In this document: in pieces, positions 10,343-21,599 of the stretch
How positions within the stretch are numbered: the first letter of the stretch is position 1
Layout of the letters: each line of letters opens with the position of its first letter
From: Macrocystis pyrifera
Lineage: Eukaryota; Sar; Phaeophyceae; Laminariales; Laminariaceae
Assembly: GCA_031763025.1 (NCBI GenBank)
Contig: JASSKH010000029.1
Location: 3,563,095-3,627,094 of the forward strand
Direction: 5' to 3'
Length of the DNA: 64,000 nt
The notes under the pieces: model-generated
Told to the model about the DNA's origin: nothing
The model's database searches: none
The model's input: only the letters and a program-made list of their open reading frames with translations
Program-made: the position numbers and the translations under genes

Positions 10343-10780
10343 GAACTGCAGCACATCGCACACCCCAAAGGAGAAAAGTGAAACTAACCTACGTAGGCAT
10401 ATTTTATATACGAATCTTTTAGACACAGTATCAACAATTGCAACCGAGTGACTGGAAACTGCGTACCAGGTACGCAGAGAAGAAACAGTTCAAGTATGTC
10501 CTCTTCGATTGGTTGAAGGTGATCACGCAAAAAAGTCGAAAATCAACATGATAGTTGACAAAGTGTACCAAACAAACAAAGACCCAGATGTACCTGGCCA
10601 AGTTTCAATGCCAAAACACGTTCGATGCGAGGCTGGCCAATGGCAGGGCTCCTGGCGTGTGGTTTGTACTTGCTCTATGTGTTTAAAAACCGGTGTTTGA
10701 ACAAAAGTGACCAGGTATAGCTGGTTTTGGCGAAAACCTTCAATATTGCGGTATTTAACTTGCGCTTTGTACTATCAATA

Positions 10781-10899
10781 TCACGGGGGAGCATAGTGAA
10801 TAGGACCTACAGTACACAAAAAACAACCGTATATATAGATATATGATTCCCTATTTTTGCTAACAATATTTGGTCAATTTTACTGTGGTTCCCCATAAT
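10781..10899 (+). repeat. MITE-1 copy in duplication A
   Basis: The ends are TCACGGGGGAGCATAGTGAA and CTGTGGTTCCCCATAAT, with an AT-rich centre. It is orthologous to the copy at 56,993 in duplication B. Confidence 0.6.
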
Positions 10900-11372
10900 C
10901 CAGTATCTGCACATATATTTGAGAGTAATGTGGCACATACTCCGCGAAATGTGTTTTTTTTTTAAGTCGTTGACTGTATTTTTCTGTGTTTGTGTTTTTA
11001 TGCGTCTCGACAAACGGTGACTGACTGTTGTTGAGCAACGCTGCTAGGCCTTAACTCACGCGACAAGGCCGCAACGATGAGCCATCGGTACGGAAAAAGG
11101 GTTCGCGGCAGAGTTGAAGTAACATCTACGCCAGTACTGCTGTATGCCATTGTATGTACCGTATGGAACTATCTATCGTATTATCCACATACGAAGAATG
11201 GCAATCAAGGACGCAATGACGTCACACATGCAACTTATATTGCACTACATTAATACCAATTAATTGGACCTGAATACTGCCGATCAAACACCAAGAATGT
11301 ACTGCATGTAGTCTGACTACATTGACTCCTAACCGTTTGAAGACTTATGTTGGGAAAAGCTGGAGTTCTTCT

Positions 11373-11678
11373 ATGAATAGGGGAGTGCCCACCACTACTA
11401 CTCTACATACCTGTACCGTGGTTTTAGTGGGAGTGATGTGCTTGTTTTTCGTATACGATATAACACAACAACCAGAAACGCTGAATTCTCCCTTTCTAAA
11501 TAGACATCGCGCTCTTCATACCCGTACGGCAGATCCGAAAATTGTCGGAGAACTAACCCTCTCTCCACTGGGGCAAGTGTCTATATACCCCACCGAAAAC
11601 TGGGTATTTTTATCCGTGCATCGTGACAGCAAATCTCGTGGCGGTGTATATCGGATAAACCAAAACCAAAACACTTGA
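11373..11678 (+). CDS. N-terminal exon of a type II membrane protein, copy A
   Basis: The ATG at 11,373 opens a 101-codon frame. It has a short N-terminal tail (MNRGVPTTTTLHTC), one strong membrane segment (TVVLVGVMCLFFVYDI), then a soluble-looking region (GELTLSPLGQVSIYPTENW). One hydrophobic segment close to the N-terminus fits a type II topology, as in many Golgi enzymes, but no enzyme motif is visible. Copy B (near 57,560) shares the start but loses this frame. A coding segment at 14,809-15,161 could be a later exon of the same gene, with about 3 kb of satellite-containing intron. That link is inference. Confidence 0.4.
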   Translation: MNRGVPTTTTLHTCTVVLVGVMCLFFVYDITQQPETLNSPFLNRHRALHTRTADPKIVGELTLSPLGQVSIYPTENWVFLSVHRDSKSRGGVYRINQNQNT

Positions 11679-12854
11679 ATTTTGTCGAAGAAATAATGCA
11701 GTCACCCATCGCTCGGGAAACTTCTTGCGGCCTCTAAAGAAGATACCTAAAAGCCACATCCAAACCGCAGCTTTTCTCATTACAAGAGGATATACGAGGG
11801 TATGTACGTGAAATAATATAAAGCACATGATGAGACAGAAACTGTACACGCTGTACGTTTTGCGCTGATGTTGAGAAAGTGACACCCCGGCACACCAGAC
11901 ACGGAAGAATACACCCCCGCCGTGAGTACTGTGAGGTGTCCCACCCCCCCCAGACCTACTTCATGTACTTCGTAAACCTTCTCTTTATGGAACGCGTAAA
12001 CAACACAACCTACTCGAAATATCTGTAGGTGGGTGAAGCAGGTCGAGAAAGTGGCTCTGAGGCGGTACACCTTCGGTAAGATTGGACGCGTTTGCTTCCT
12101 TCGCTGAAACTGCCGACATATATATTTATATATGTATGATGATAGATATGTACCCGACGAAGACGCGACGTGAAATCAATAAACAGTAACACTACTAACC
12201 TTGCTAAGTTTGAAGATAAAAATAGCCAAAATTAAGTTCGTGCTTACATATTTCGGGTGGTCACGTAACAGCGTCCATTGTTGGGTATACTTAGCAAAGC
12301 CTACTAATACTGTTTCTCCCGGTTAGTACAGCGGGAGTTAGTAGAATAATAGGTGAGCTCACGCTGTTAGTCTCTGCGTACGGTTGCGGTATATCGAAGC
12401 GCAACATATCTCACGGAGGGCACCTTGGAAAGCGGGGCAGTTAATGCCAGGAAGGCCGGCGTTGTCAAGAGCGCAAAAACCCTAGAGGTTCTTCCAATTT
12501 CCGACAAAAGTGTTCCCATTCTACGACGTGCAGCGAATTCTTCAAAGTCGATCACCCACAACGCACAGGCATCGATATATATATATGTGTGTAAATAAGT
12601 GGGAGACCAGGCCGTAACATTACTAACTGCTACGTACCGGTGTTGAAGACGAATAGTGGTAATGTTATTAGTCACAGAACCATTGAAGGCCCGTTGGATA
12701 TGGCCACAACCATAAAAAAAGATAAAAAAGATGAGGCCATTGTATAAAGCAAAACCATAATCCGCCCGGTAAGTTCTAGAGAGAGTTCAACGCCAGTCCA
12801 GCCGATTGTGTCTTTGTATGAGAGTGTGGTGAGGGGGACTGCCGTTGGTATATT

Positions 12855-14230
12855 TTTTGCAAGTGTGGCGATCGACACACACTTTGCTCAATAAAATTCG
12901 TTCGCAAGGGTGTCCAACGATACATCTTGATTGTTGTAACTCTTCAAGCAGATTTGCAAGGGTATTGATAGGGGTCACACACCTATCCATGTTGATGAAA
13001 AAAAGTTGTCGACCGACAGATTTTTGTATCCCTATCTTGAAAAGATCAGCCTGTTGCCCCTACACATAGTTCACTGAATCTGTTGGTCAAGAAAATACCA
13101 GATACCAGGTAGATATTAAGCCTACTGCATCTATTTGTCTGTGTTATTGATCGACAAGGTTTCATCCGTCCTATCCGAAGAACAATAACCTAAGCTCCAT
13201 TTGTCTTAACATATTGATAAGAAAGGTGGGTTATCGACCCACAAAACCTCACACCTATCCTGAAACAATAGGTTATTATAGCAAACGTATTGATCAAACA
13301 AATAAATATTGATCGGTACTTCTATAAGCATATTGGGAAACCGTACAGGTATCGATAGACAAATTCGCATACCTATCTTAAGAACAACAGCCTGTTGTAC
13401 CTAATTCTATTTAAATGCATTGGTCGAAGAGATAGGTATCGATAGCAAAATCCCTATACCTAACCTAAAAACAATAGCCTATTGTATAGTTTGCTCTAAA
13501 CGTATGGATCAGATAGATAGCTGTGTCGATAGACACTTTCGCCATTCTATTGCAGGGGGCAATATATATCGATAGGCAATACCCGAACCTGTTGACCGGC
13601 CAATAGGCACATGCAATGGGCTATTGTCTGGGATGTGATTGTGGAATCGACCGACTGTACACGTGGGAAACGCTTAGTACCTGAAGATTTAACAACCCAT
13701 TAAATTGCGCAATAGGTATTGAGGGATACATTTGCAAGTCTATTTAATTGGGCAAGAGGCAGCGATCGACACCCTTGCAAACCTATTTAAGTGGGAAGTA
13801 GGCGTCGATCGACACCCTTGTAGACCTATTTAATTTAGCAACAGGTATTGATCGATATTATTACAATCCTGCTAAATTGACCATTAGGCATCGATCGATA
13901 TCGCTGCAAACCTATTATTGTTGTCAATGCGCCTCGATAGGTGGCGATGCAAAGGTAAATTTCGTACGATAGCCTATTGAAGATTACTTTCAAGCCATTT
14001 TGTTGTCCAAGATAACGATCGATAGACACCTTTACAGTTGTCTAGGACGCACTATGGGCATTTTTGGCCGCTGCCCTTGTCCTATCGTTGTTTTCAATAC
14101 CGATCGATTTACCTGGAAACCAGCCAAATGTTGCTAGCAATAAGTATCGATACTAATCAACTCCAACCTGTTGTTGCTCAGCAGTCCGAAGTCCTATTAA
14201 ATAGGGGATTGGTCAGGGTATAAGAAAAAA
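12855..14230. repeat. degenerate ~43 bp satellite array, copy A
   Basis: Units recur at exactly 43 bp (CGATCGACACCCTTGC at 13,763 and 13,806; variants at 13,849 and 13,892). Each combines a CGATCGA core with CCTATT and AATAGG-type arms. Related units continue on both sides in both orientations, including ATGCCTATTGG and TAGGTTGGGGTATTG at 14,480-14,530. The array is old and interrupted. The part at 12,855-13,675 is inverted relative to copy B. Confidence 0.75.
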
Positions 14231-14808
14231 ACACACGCAAACATGTCGGTCTGAAGCATTACAGGCTCGAGCCTTGCACGACCCTGTGGCGAAGACCATC
14301 CACCGCAAGCTCTTCAGGTACAATAACGACAGACATCACCGCATATGGAAAATGCTCGCCAAGCTGAAGGAGCACGCCGCGTTGATTACCCAGCTCTAGG
14401 CCAACTGGAGGTGTCTTAGCTACGAACGTAAGATACCACGCCATAATGGCCGGAAACCTTGGAAAATACGGCCTACCTGGTATTGAATATGCCTATTGGT
14501 CTGTCGATAGGTTGGGGTATTGAAAATCGATGTTATTCAAACTCCAGCTTAGGGGTCGACAGGAATCGAGATTTAGAAGGGGGGGGGAGGATGACAGACC
14601 CACATCGATGGCGTGGGGATGAAGCTTGGATGCGGCTTTGGATTCATGAACAGAACGTAAAGAGTACATATTCAGATGGAGGAGGGAGCAAATACAACAA
14701 GTCGAGTATCGTAGATGAAGATTTAGAGGCAATTAGACAGACAGCAGATAGACCTTGTGCATAGGTTTCTTTTGTTTCCTGGGAATTCTTCTTTCAGGAG
14801 TTAATTAA

Positions 14809-15161
14809 ATGCTCGGAATTGTTTGCGTGCACGGCAGCACCCTGTCTGTAAATATTCAGAACCAGCCGCAGTTTCGCCCCAGCATAACGTTCGATTGCCA
14901 TTCCGTGCATAGAGATATTAAATCGATTTTCCGTTGCTTCGGGCACAAAATAAACTATCCGGGGGGGAAATCGACACTCAGTTGTGGCTATCATTACGTT
15001 TACCATGTGACAATGTGCAAATCATATTCCAATCATACCATCGACGTACGTGTAACAGGGTAACCACCGTTGAACCCGATGCACTTCAAACTTGGAAAGT
15101 GCTGTCAATGAGACCTGATGACCTGCTAAAATATGCCAGAAATGAAGTCCCCTCTAAATGA
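14809..15161 (+). CDS. candidate coding exon(s), membrane-anchored protein, copy A
   Basis: Two overlapping plus frames look coding. The first reads IVCVHGSTLSVNIQNQPQF from 14,812. The second reads LRAQNKLSGGEIDTQLWLSL, then VEPDALQTWKVLSMRPDDLL and ends at TGA 15,161. Copy B at 63,160-63,355 keeps VCVHGNTLSVHIQNQQQF and RAQIKLPRGEIDTQL in a single frame, so copy A probably carries a frame shift or a missed splice between the two parts. No family was recognised. It may be the 3' part of the gene starting at 11,373. Confidence 0.35.
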
Positions 15162-15775
15162 CTCAATCCTTCGCTACATAACTGTGTCTAGCACTATTAT
15201 TAATTTTGCGACTTCTTCACCAGGTGTAACCTTGCAGCTCTAGACATAGGATTAGTTAGTATTCCCCGACAGGTCAACTGTATAAATAACAGTTCGAAAA
15301 TGCGGCTTCGCTTCCGTATGGCATGTCAGGTATGTATACGTATGTACACACATTATTAATAGCACTATTATGTGTCAGATTCTTCGTACATTTATTCTCG
15401 TGCCGTATAATTGCTCGCTGCTGAAATACATACATACTGACGTCATCTCGTGGACCCAATGATGCTGCCGCCATCAGTGTCGTAATTTTGTTTTATCCGG
15501 GGGCGTACCGCAGTCCTGTTTTGGGGACAATTCACTTGGAATTTGACTGGTTTGTCCCCAAATCGGGACTGCGGTACTATAGGCGTTAGGCGGAAACCCC
15601 TTTGATAACTGGTCAAGCGAAACACAAATTGGCCCAGAGTGTTGACCCCGGTAGTCGATGTAGGTGACTCGGGAAGGCTGTTTACTTCCCAGATCTTTAA
15701 GGGCACTCTACCAAGGTATACCCCGTTACACTCGATATTTATATTGGGTAAATACCCACTAGCTGGGATTCGTCG
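15162..15775. other. no gene; end of duplication A with a MITE-2 insertion
   Basis: The sequence is collinear with 63,540-63,960 except for the inserted MITE-2. Minus-strand open frames here are not conserved in copy B. Confidence 0.4.
15500..15590 (+). repeat. MITE-2 copy, absent from duplication B
   Basis: It contains ACCGCAGTCCTGTTTTGGGG and CCCCAAATCGGGACTGCGGT as inverted ends around AATTTGACTGG. The matching place in duplication B (about 63,870) lacks it, so it inserted after the duplication or was lost from B. Confidence 0.65.
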
Positions 15776-16584
15776 TATTAGGTACTGGTATGGCGATTGA
15801 CGTGTGTACCACCGCGTAGCTGATGTGTACGTCGAGACTCGATTGATGATGGCCGTGTAATGCGCAGTCGATAATCGACGCAAAACACAAAGCCACCATC
15901 AGGTGACTTGTTCGTGAAGCTTCAACCAAAGAGAAGAAGAAGATGGTGTGGTGGTCCCAAGCCGCGATGTTGATTGGTATGCTCAGCTGGAGGCTGATGC
16001 TGAGCAGAAGTAGACTGAGCGCACCGGGGGGCAGTGCGCGTGTACTCTCGCAGCTCGCAACAGAGGACGACCACCTCACTTCGTTCAAACAAGAACAAAA
16101 TAGGGAATACCCTCGTGATCAGTTCAAGTAAAATCAGCACGGAGACCCGCAGTTCTACAGCTAAAACCAATATATCTTGAGGTATGTACTCTCATGACCC
16201 TCGTGTAGCCTACCAGTATGTTCTTACTTCAACAAAGAACTAAACCTATGCTACTGGTCCCGGAGGAATTCGTACTGAAGCTATGTTTTCCATTATTTAC
16301 CAATAGCACCTACCAGAATGTGATGTCCTACTTTCTGTACGTACGTACTACTACAGTAGATCCATGACATTACTTGTTATTGGGACTATTCTGTATACGA
16401 GTGCACAACAGTAGATACTAGTGTAACAGGACAGCTGCTTCTGTAAACTGCTCTAATAGACAAACGATAGCCTACACACCGGAAAACTGTCTGTTGTACC
16501 TAGAAAAGCACAAATGCGTACCATATGGTTTACGTGTTATCGAGTGACGACTATGATTGCTACTGACAAGTACCACCTCTAATA
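15776..16584 (-). mobile_element. TATTAG-ended element, copy R (inverted relative to copy L)
   Basis: Read on the minus strand it starts TATTAGAGGTGGTACTTG and ends CAGTACCTAATA, and is collinear with copy L at 4,465-5,193 apart from about 80 bp of extra sequence. CGTCG lies next to the right end of the element as read on the minus strand, but the other flank does not match. An open minus frame contains MVALCFASIIDCALHGHHQ. This copy shows that the repeated unit is independent of the Copia element around copy L. Confidence 0.6.
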
Positions 16585-18744
16585 AGTTGCCGACACCAAA
16601 AGCAAACAAAATGTCCCATATACTCGGGGCTCGAAACGTTGGGAGCGCTACGAAAGCGTTTTAGAACTCATGCTCGCGAGCGCTACGCCACGTTGAAAAT
16701 AAAAAATGATCTTTAAATCTATGCCCAACGATGATGTCACAACAACGCATAGATAGCCCTTAATCGGGGCTCGTATTGCTTGTCGGTGGGCCCGCGCCGC
16801 GGTACGCACCGTATTAAAAAACGGGTGAGCCGGCGATGCGCTTCAACCTATTAAGGGGAGGAACAGTAAAGACAAGCGTAAGAGCCAAGGAGTATACGTA
16901 ACTCTGTGTGTGTAAAACTGATCTGCCTGCACACATATGGAGTACTGGCCAAGTTGGAAACAAAAGAGGGTGACACCCGCAAGAATGGAAGTGTGATATA
17001 TGGAAAGTTGCGTGAAAAGGCTCCGCCCGTGCGCTACCCTCAACTGTAATATTGTACGAAAGCCGACTCCTTCTTCTGGCCTCTATCTCCAGACACGATG
17101 TCTACGAGACGGCTTGGCCGCAGGCGATACAATACTACTGTGCAAAATAAGAAATAGGGTTTTACGGCTGGCCCAGAACGTGAATGTCACCCCAAGTCTG
17201 ATCTCAGGTGTGTAGGGCTGGTATTGGGTAGATCGTATGCTGCAGTTATAAAGGGCACCAAGTCTTGTTTATTTTTTAAAGCTAAATGCTTCTAACGAAT
17301 GTACGCCCTGCAGGCTATACATCAATGGTTCCTTTTCGATAATGGTGCCCAGGTGTGCCCGATAGGGTGTACTGCCTGTGTGAAAACATTGCCTTCTGGG
17401 TTCTAATATCTTATGTGGACATTGTTTTTGAGACATGCACTACCCATACGCATTTTCAGATAACAAACTACGTATACTAACAAGATATACAAAGCCCGGG
17501 CTGCGGCAAAAAATGCATGTTATAATAGATTTCATGTCATCTATTGTAGGAAAAGGGGAGCAGTCCTGGCGACCGAAACGTGTGACTTTTATTCTTGTTG
17601 ATGTTAGTACTACCACACGATAAGTTGGCTTTGTGAACCCTGTAATACGTACAATATATATAGGTATGAACTTCAAGCGAAAACACTATGTGGTGACTGT
17701 GAAGCGGCGGAATAAATCCATACATACATGCCGCACTTCAGGGAAAATATTAGGCAGCGGGAAATAGCGGGGGGGATGGCGTCCATTAAACTCTCGCCTT
17801 GTCTTGCCCATGAGCAGCGCCAAAACGAAACGTTTGAGGTAGCGCACAGTTTTGGATGTATGTCCAAGACTAATTGTGTCTGCTTGTTTCAGCACATTTC
17901 GTATGAGTGAAGGGAATTGAGGTGTATGCGTCATTCCGATAGATGGCGAAATATACAAAGCAAATGATAATGAATGGGGGAGTAAGGCCGGCATGTGAAG
18001 TAGACAGGGATCAGACCGGAAGCAGATTAAAAAGATGGAAAGTATTTGTACATACGTTGTAAAGGATTCCATTCAATGTAGGTTTACCGGCAACCTCGGC
18101 AAACGACCCAGTCAATATCCGTGTACGAGTAGATGTTTTGATATTTTCCGGATGATGGACCAGACGAATAAGCGCCATTCCAGGTACATTACGTCTCATG
18201 CAAAAAAATAGAGACGAAGTTGTGGAAGTTTAATTGTGAAATACCCAGCGCAGAGTGCAAGTTAGTTTTGACATCCGCACCAACACGAAAGTGAATATAA
18301 CTTCAGATGATTTCGATTTTGGTTTTAGGCGTATTTGTAACGCTAGCTAGCTGGTGCTGCATGCTTTTTCTTTTGTCTTGCCCCACAATAATGAGCACCA
18401 GGTATATATTATAAGCACGAGTCGCTTCATCCTCTGCATGCTATTGGGCAGAAGGCAGCTTCCATGTTGGCCTTTACTGAGGCATTTGTCGCCCCTTGAC
18501 TTATCGGTCTTTGTAAGTCGTTCTGCGCTGATGATTTTAGGAATAGCAAAGCAACAGTAACATGTATGAACTTTCGGCACGTTAGGCCTCGAACAAGATT
18601 ACCGTTCATCTTGCCCGGGACGATACCTGGGACATACGTTTGAAAAAGGCAAGAATTCTCTTCCAGCTTCAGCCACCGGGGCTTACACGCGCGCGGTCGA
18701 AATTATGTAACGAGACTCATCGGGCATCTTGCCAACTATTTCAG
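16585..18744. other. scattered candidate exons, strand unresolved
   Basis: Several open stretches look coding but cannot be placed into one model. On plus: DGLAAGDTILLCKIRNRVLR near 17,120, LRQKMHVIIDFMSSIVGKG near 17,500, and MASIKLSPCLAHEQRQ at 17,778. On minus: TGSFAEVAGKPTLNGILYN near 18,100, ending at a GTATGT donor. None has a recognised family. Confidence 0.25.
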
Positions 18745-19080
18745 CTGGCTGACGAACTCGTGACTGGCTCTGTTCATCATGCCTTTGACAAAGCCGAAAC
18801 GGGGTACCCCGCGACAGCACAACAGTCACAGCACTGCAAGAGCACTCTGCCGGACTCCAGCAAAATCGCATCAACACGGTGGGTATCCCCAGCGTTGAAC
18901 GTGGTGACACCAGGACTCAATCATAAGGTTGTTCCCCGGCGAGTTGCAGGATATACAGTGATAAAATGTTTCGGGACATGTCTAAACAAGGGGCCTGATT
19001 TTGTTGGACTCCATATGCTCAACAATGTCAGAGCGTCCCCTCTACGGTTTGAGCTAGAATACCCGAGGGGCCACGTTTAA
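18745..19080 (+). CDS. coding exon, unrecognised protein
   Basis: It follows a good acceptor (CCAACTATTTCAG) at 18,744 and stays open to TAA at 19,078-19,080. Coding-like codon use is marked: LADELVTGSVHHAFDKAE, then STRWVSPALNVVTPGLNH, VPRRVAGYTVIKCFGTC and DFVGLHMLNNVRASPL. The frame is also open upstream to 18,640. It may be the end of a gene, or may be spliced to the segment at 19,233. The content is mixed soluble sequence with no signal or membrane segment. No family was recognised; a decayed virus-derived gene is one possibility. Confidence 0.4.
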   Translation: MADELVTGSVHHAFDKAETGYPATAQQSQHCKSTLPDSSKIASTRWVSPALNVVTPGLNHKVVPRRVAGYTVIKCFGTCLNKGPDFVGLHMLNNVRASPLRFELEYPRGHV

Positions 19081-19232
19081 GCGCCGCCTTTGGAATGAAC
19101 AATGATATCCACGCACACAACATAGCTCGTTTTACCACCAGTGAGTTTAGTCGGGGATGGTTTCTTGGACAAGTTACAACCCACAGGAAAAAAAATTAGG
19201 CATCATGTGATGTCTGTGCTTGTCGCATGCAG

Positions 19233-19465
19233 TGCCGTCCATAACGACCCCGGGGGAATGGCGCACGCAAACTATTGGAGACAGCAGCATGATAGGGTAT
19301 ACATATCAGAACCGCTTGAAATATCGCGAGATGAATATTGAGATTGGGAATCAGATTGAGATGATCTTTTCGTCACGATTTACGAAAAAAACAGGGTTGC
19401 CTTTTTTGGGCAACATTTTGCAGGAATTGTTCGGCGTTGTAACCGGAAGCAATCTGCATCACTGA
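19233..19465 (+). CDS. coding exon, unrecognised; ends in a hydrophobic GLPFLG segment
   Basis: It follows an acceptor (TGTCGCATGCAG) and is open to TGA at 19,463-19,465. It reads PSITTPGEWRTQTIGDSSM, KYREMNIEIGNQIEMIF and KKTGLPFLGNILQELFGVV. A short plus frame just upstream (FGMNNDIHAHNIARFTT, ending at a GTGAGT donor at 19,139) has the right phase to be joined to it. The last segment loosely recalls a basic cleavage site followed by a fusion peptide, as in F-type envelope proteins, but there is too little sequence to claim that. If it is such a gene it is an old, broken one. Confidence 0.35.
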
Positions 19466-21599
19466 CGGACCGATATCATAGCAGGCGATCGAAATAAGAA
19501 GATGGGAAGAACGGGGAAATAATGGAAAACTGCTGTAGTCTCAAAGCGATTCGCCTATTTTTAATAATAGAGGTTGGGCGTGCAGATCGCGTCTCCGCGA
19601 TGCACGGTAGACACATCGACGATGTATATCTTGATGGATGAAGGTTATGATGTCTTGAGTTACAACAGTGTTACTCAATATATATATATAACACGATAAG
19701 GGGAAATCAACTACAGACAGGCGAAATATGATATTTTCTGTATGCCATCTGATATTTGCTGGGCTTTTCCAGTCATCAATCATACCATTAACTCTTTACA
19801 TGGAATAGAGCCGCTTAATAGATTAAACGTTCAACATTAAGGGTTAGCCTGGAAGGCGAATTGGTTCAAGGCAACACCGTAACATAATCCAACGACTGAA
19901 ATATGGAACGTGCTTCGCATCGCTCAGACCTGAATATTTGACAAGATCATTCCAACAGTACAGTCGGCCTTATGAATAATTCTACTGACTCCAAGCCGAC
20001 GTTTTACCAATCAAACTTGAAGGGTCCTATTCACCTATGATCCACTTATAAATCAAATCGAGTTGGTCCAAGTTGTAAAAAATGTAAGTTATTTGCCTGA
20101 GTTTGGGAGCATTGATCAGATGCTTACCACCGGGACACGCGATGCGAGTTGCGTGTACTGCAGACAAACTAAATAAAGATTCATAATATATCAGCGTATA
20201 TATAGGTGTCCTATATTTCCGTCGTTTTCTTCTTTCAGAAAAGTTTTCGATGATTAACGTTGAAGCTCATTCATGCTGCACATTGTCGGGAGGCAAACAC
20301 AATATCAATAATACAACTTGCTTCGTACGTAACTTGCAAAGATGGATGTAATATATTGAGTGATTGCTCGAGCTACTGTACTGTCGTAGTGTCGAGTAGC
20401 ATAATCTGTCAAAAGATACACACGATAATTTAGGCCAGGGGGTGTGTTGTCTTGCCTGTACAACAGCAGCAAAATACATAGATGACCTCTTCTCGCCCCC
20501 TCCGAGATGTATAGGTGAACGATTTAACGGAGAAAGAATGGTGTTTTTGGAGAGGTATTGAATCGTTGGCATGCGTGAATAGGGGGAGGTTAAAATAGTT
20601 GATTACGGGTGCAGTTGTTTGCACTGGGAAGACAGAGGCTTCGAAGGTTTGGAATAGCGAGCAAGGAAGAAGACCATTTACTACTGTAACACTCTAGTCG
20701 TGGGTGTGTACGAGCAGGGTTTGGTATTCGGCTGGAGGTCGGCGAGTTGAAGACTTCAGCTACAGCAGTAAATAAGAGTGTTGATTACCAAATTTGCCTG
20801 AAGAACGAAGGAGCAACACGACTCGAAAAAAAAAAAAACACACCCGGCACGAAATATGGCTCTTTTCTCTCCGTTCTCGGCGCTTTTACCCTCAGCAATA
20901 CGCAAATATATCCATATCCTCTCCTGCACTCAGCACATGTACACTCTCGTCTTAACCAATCATATTGTCGGGCACTCGTACAGTAGTGACAAACACTCCA
21001 TCTGCATCGATACGAAAGCGTAGATTTCTGTCGCCTTGCTGGTTCTTCTTGTATGCAGTAGTTTTTTTTTTCGTCCCTCTCTTGTCCTTGGTAATTTTGT
21101 ATGGGGTCTCAAATATCCGGAAACAAACGGGGCCTCGAAGCGATTGCTAGTGTAGTACGTAAGTTGCTTTAGCCACTTACAGCAGCAGTATCCAGTAGGC
21201 CGCCCACAGTAAAAGTTGATCGGTTACAACGTCGTGATAAAGGGTAGTAGGTTTATTATTGATGTTTTTTGTTTGATATTTTCTTCCCATTTTTTATTTT
21301 GGTCCTTTTTTTTCTCTGTCCCTCCTAGTGGCATCACAGATCCGGGCCCACACAACAGGCCCCACCCCCCCTGCCCACCACGTTCGATACTGCATGTTCA
21401 CCTTATGAAAGCTTCAGCCACGTCTTCCCTCGTCGACTCGCGTCGAATTTAACCTACCCACGATTTTCGCTCTCAGACGACGATTCTTGTTTTAGTTTGA
21501 AACAGTCGAAGTTCTCAACACGATAGCATTCGAACTCCCGGCAATCAATTCTAGCAGCAGTCGAGGGTACCACTGAGCAACCTAATTTATCTAGACAAC
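19466..21599. other. no clear gene
   Basis: I see only short frames, none of which could be supported. One plus frame at 20,747-20,986 (VNKSVDYQICLKNEGATRL) is weakly coding-like. The region includes an A-run near 20,828 and T-rich stretches near 21,060 and 21,300. Confidence 0.35.

Larger units (their letters stand above)
6845..15720 (+). repeat. segmental duplication, copy A
   Basis: Collinear and in the same orientation as 53,050-63,960. Anchors include 6,850/53,056, 8,117/54,354, 9,771/56,099, 11,400/57,580, 12,310/59,400 and 15,640/63,910. Divergence looks like about 15-20% by eye, with many indels. Each copy holds exons of the same two membrane-protein genes, the same MITE insertions at 8.6 and 10.8 kb (present before the duplication) and the same 43 bp satellite. 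Copy A carries a TTAA-type MITE at 15.5 kb that copy B lacks, and an internal segment at 12.86-13.68 kb is inverted relative to B. Confidence 0.85.

Noticed and set aside
4465-16584. One giant 12 kb transposon bounded by the inverted pair 4,465-5,193 and 15,776-16,584
   Set aside because: Copy L has its own 5 bp duplication on both sides and sits inside a Copia fossil, so the pair are better read as two separate small insertions that happen to face each other.
18060-18150. Frame GLPATSANDPVNIRVRVDVL considered as a picorna-like capsid fragment
   Set aside because: It is too short, bounded by stops, and competing frames on both strands are equally open.
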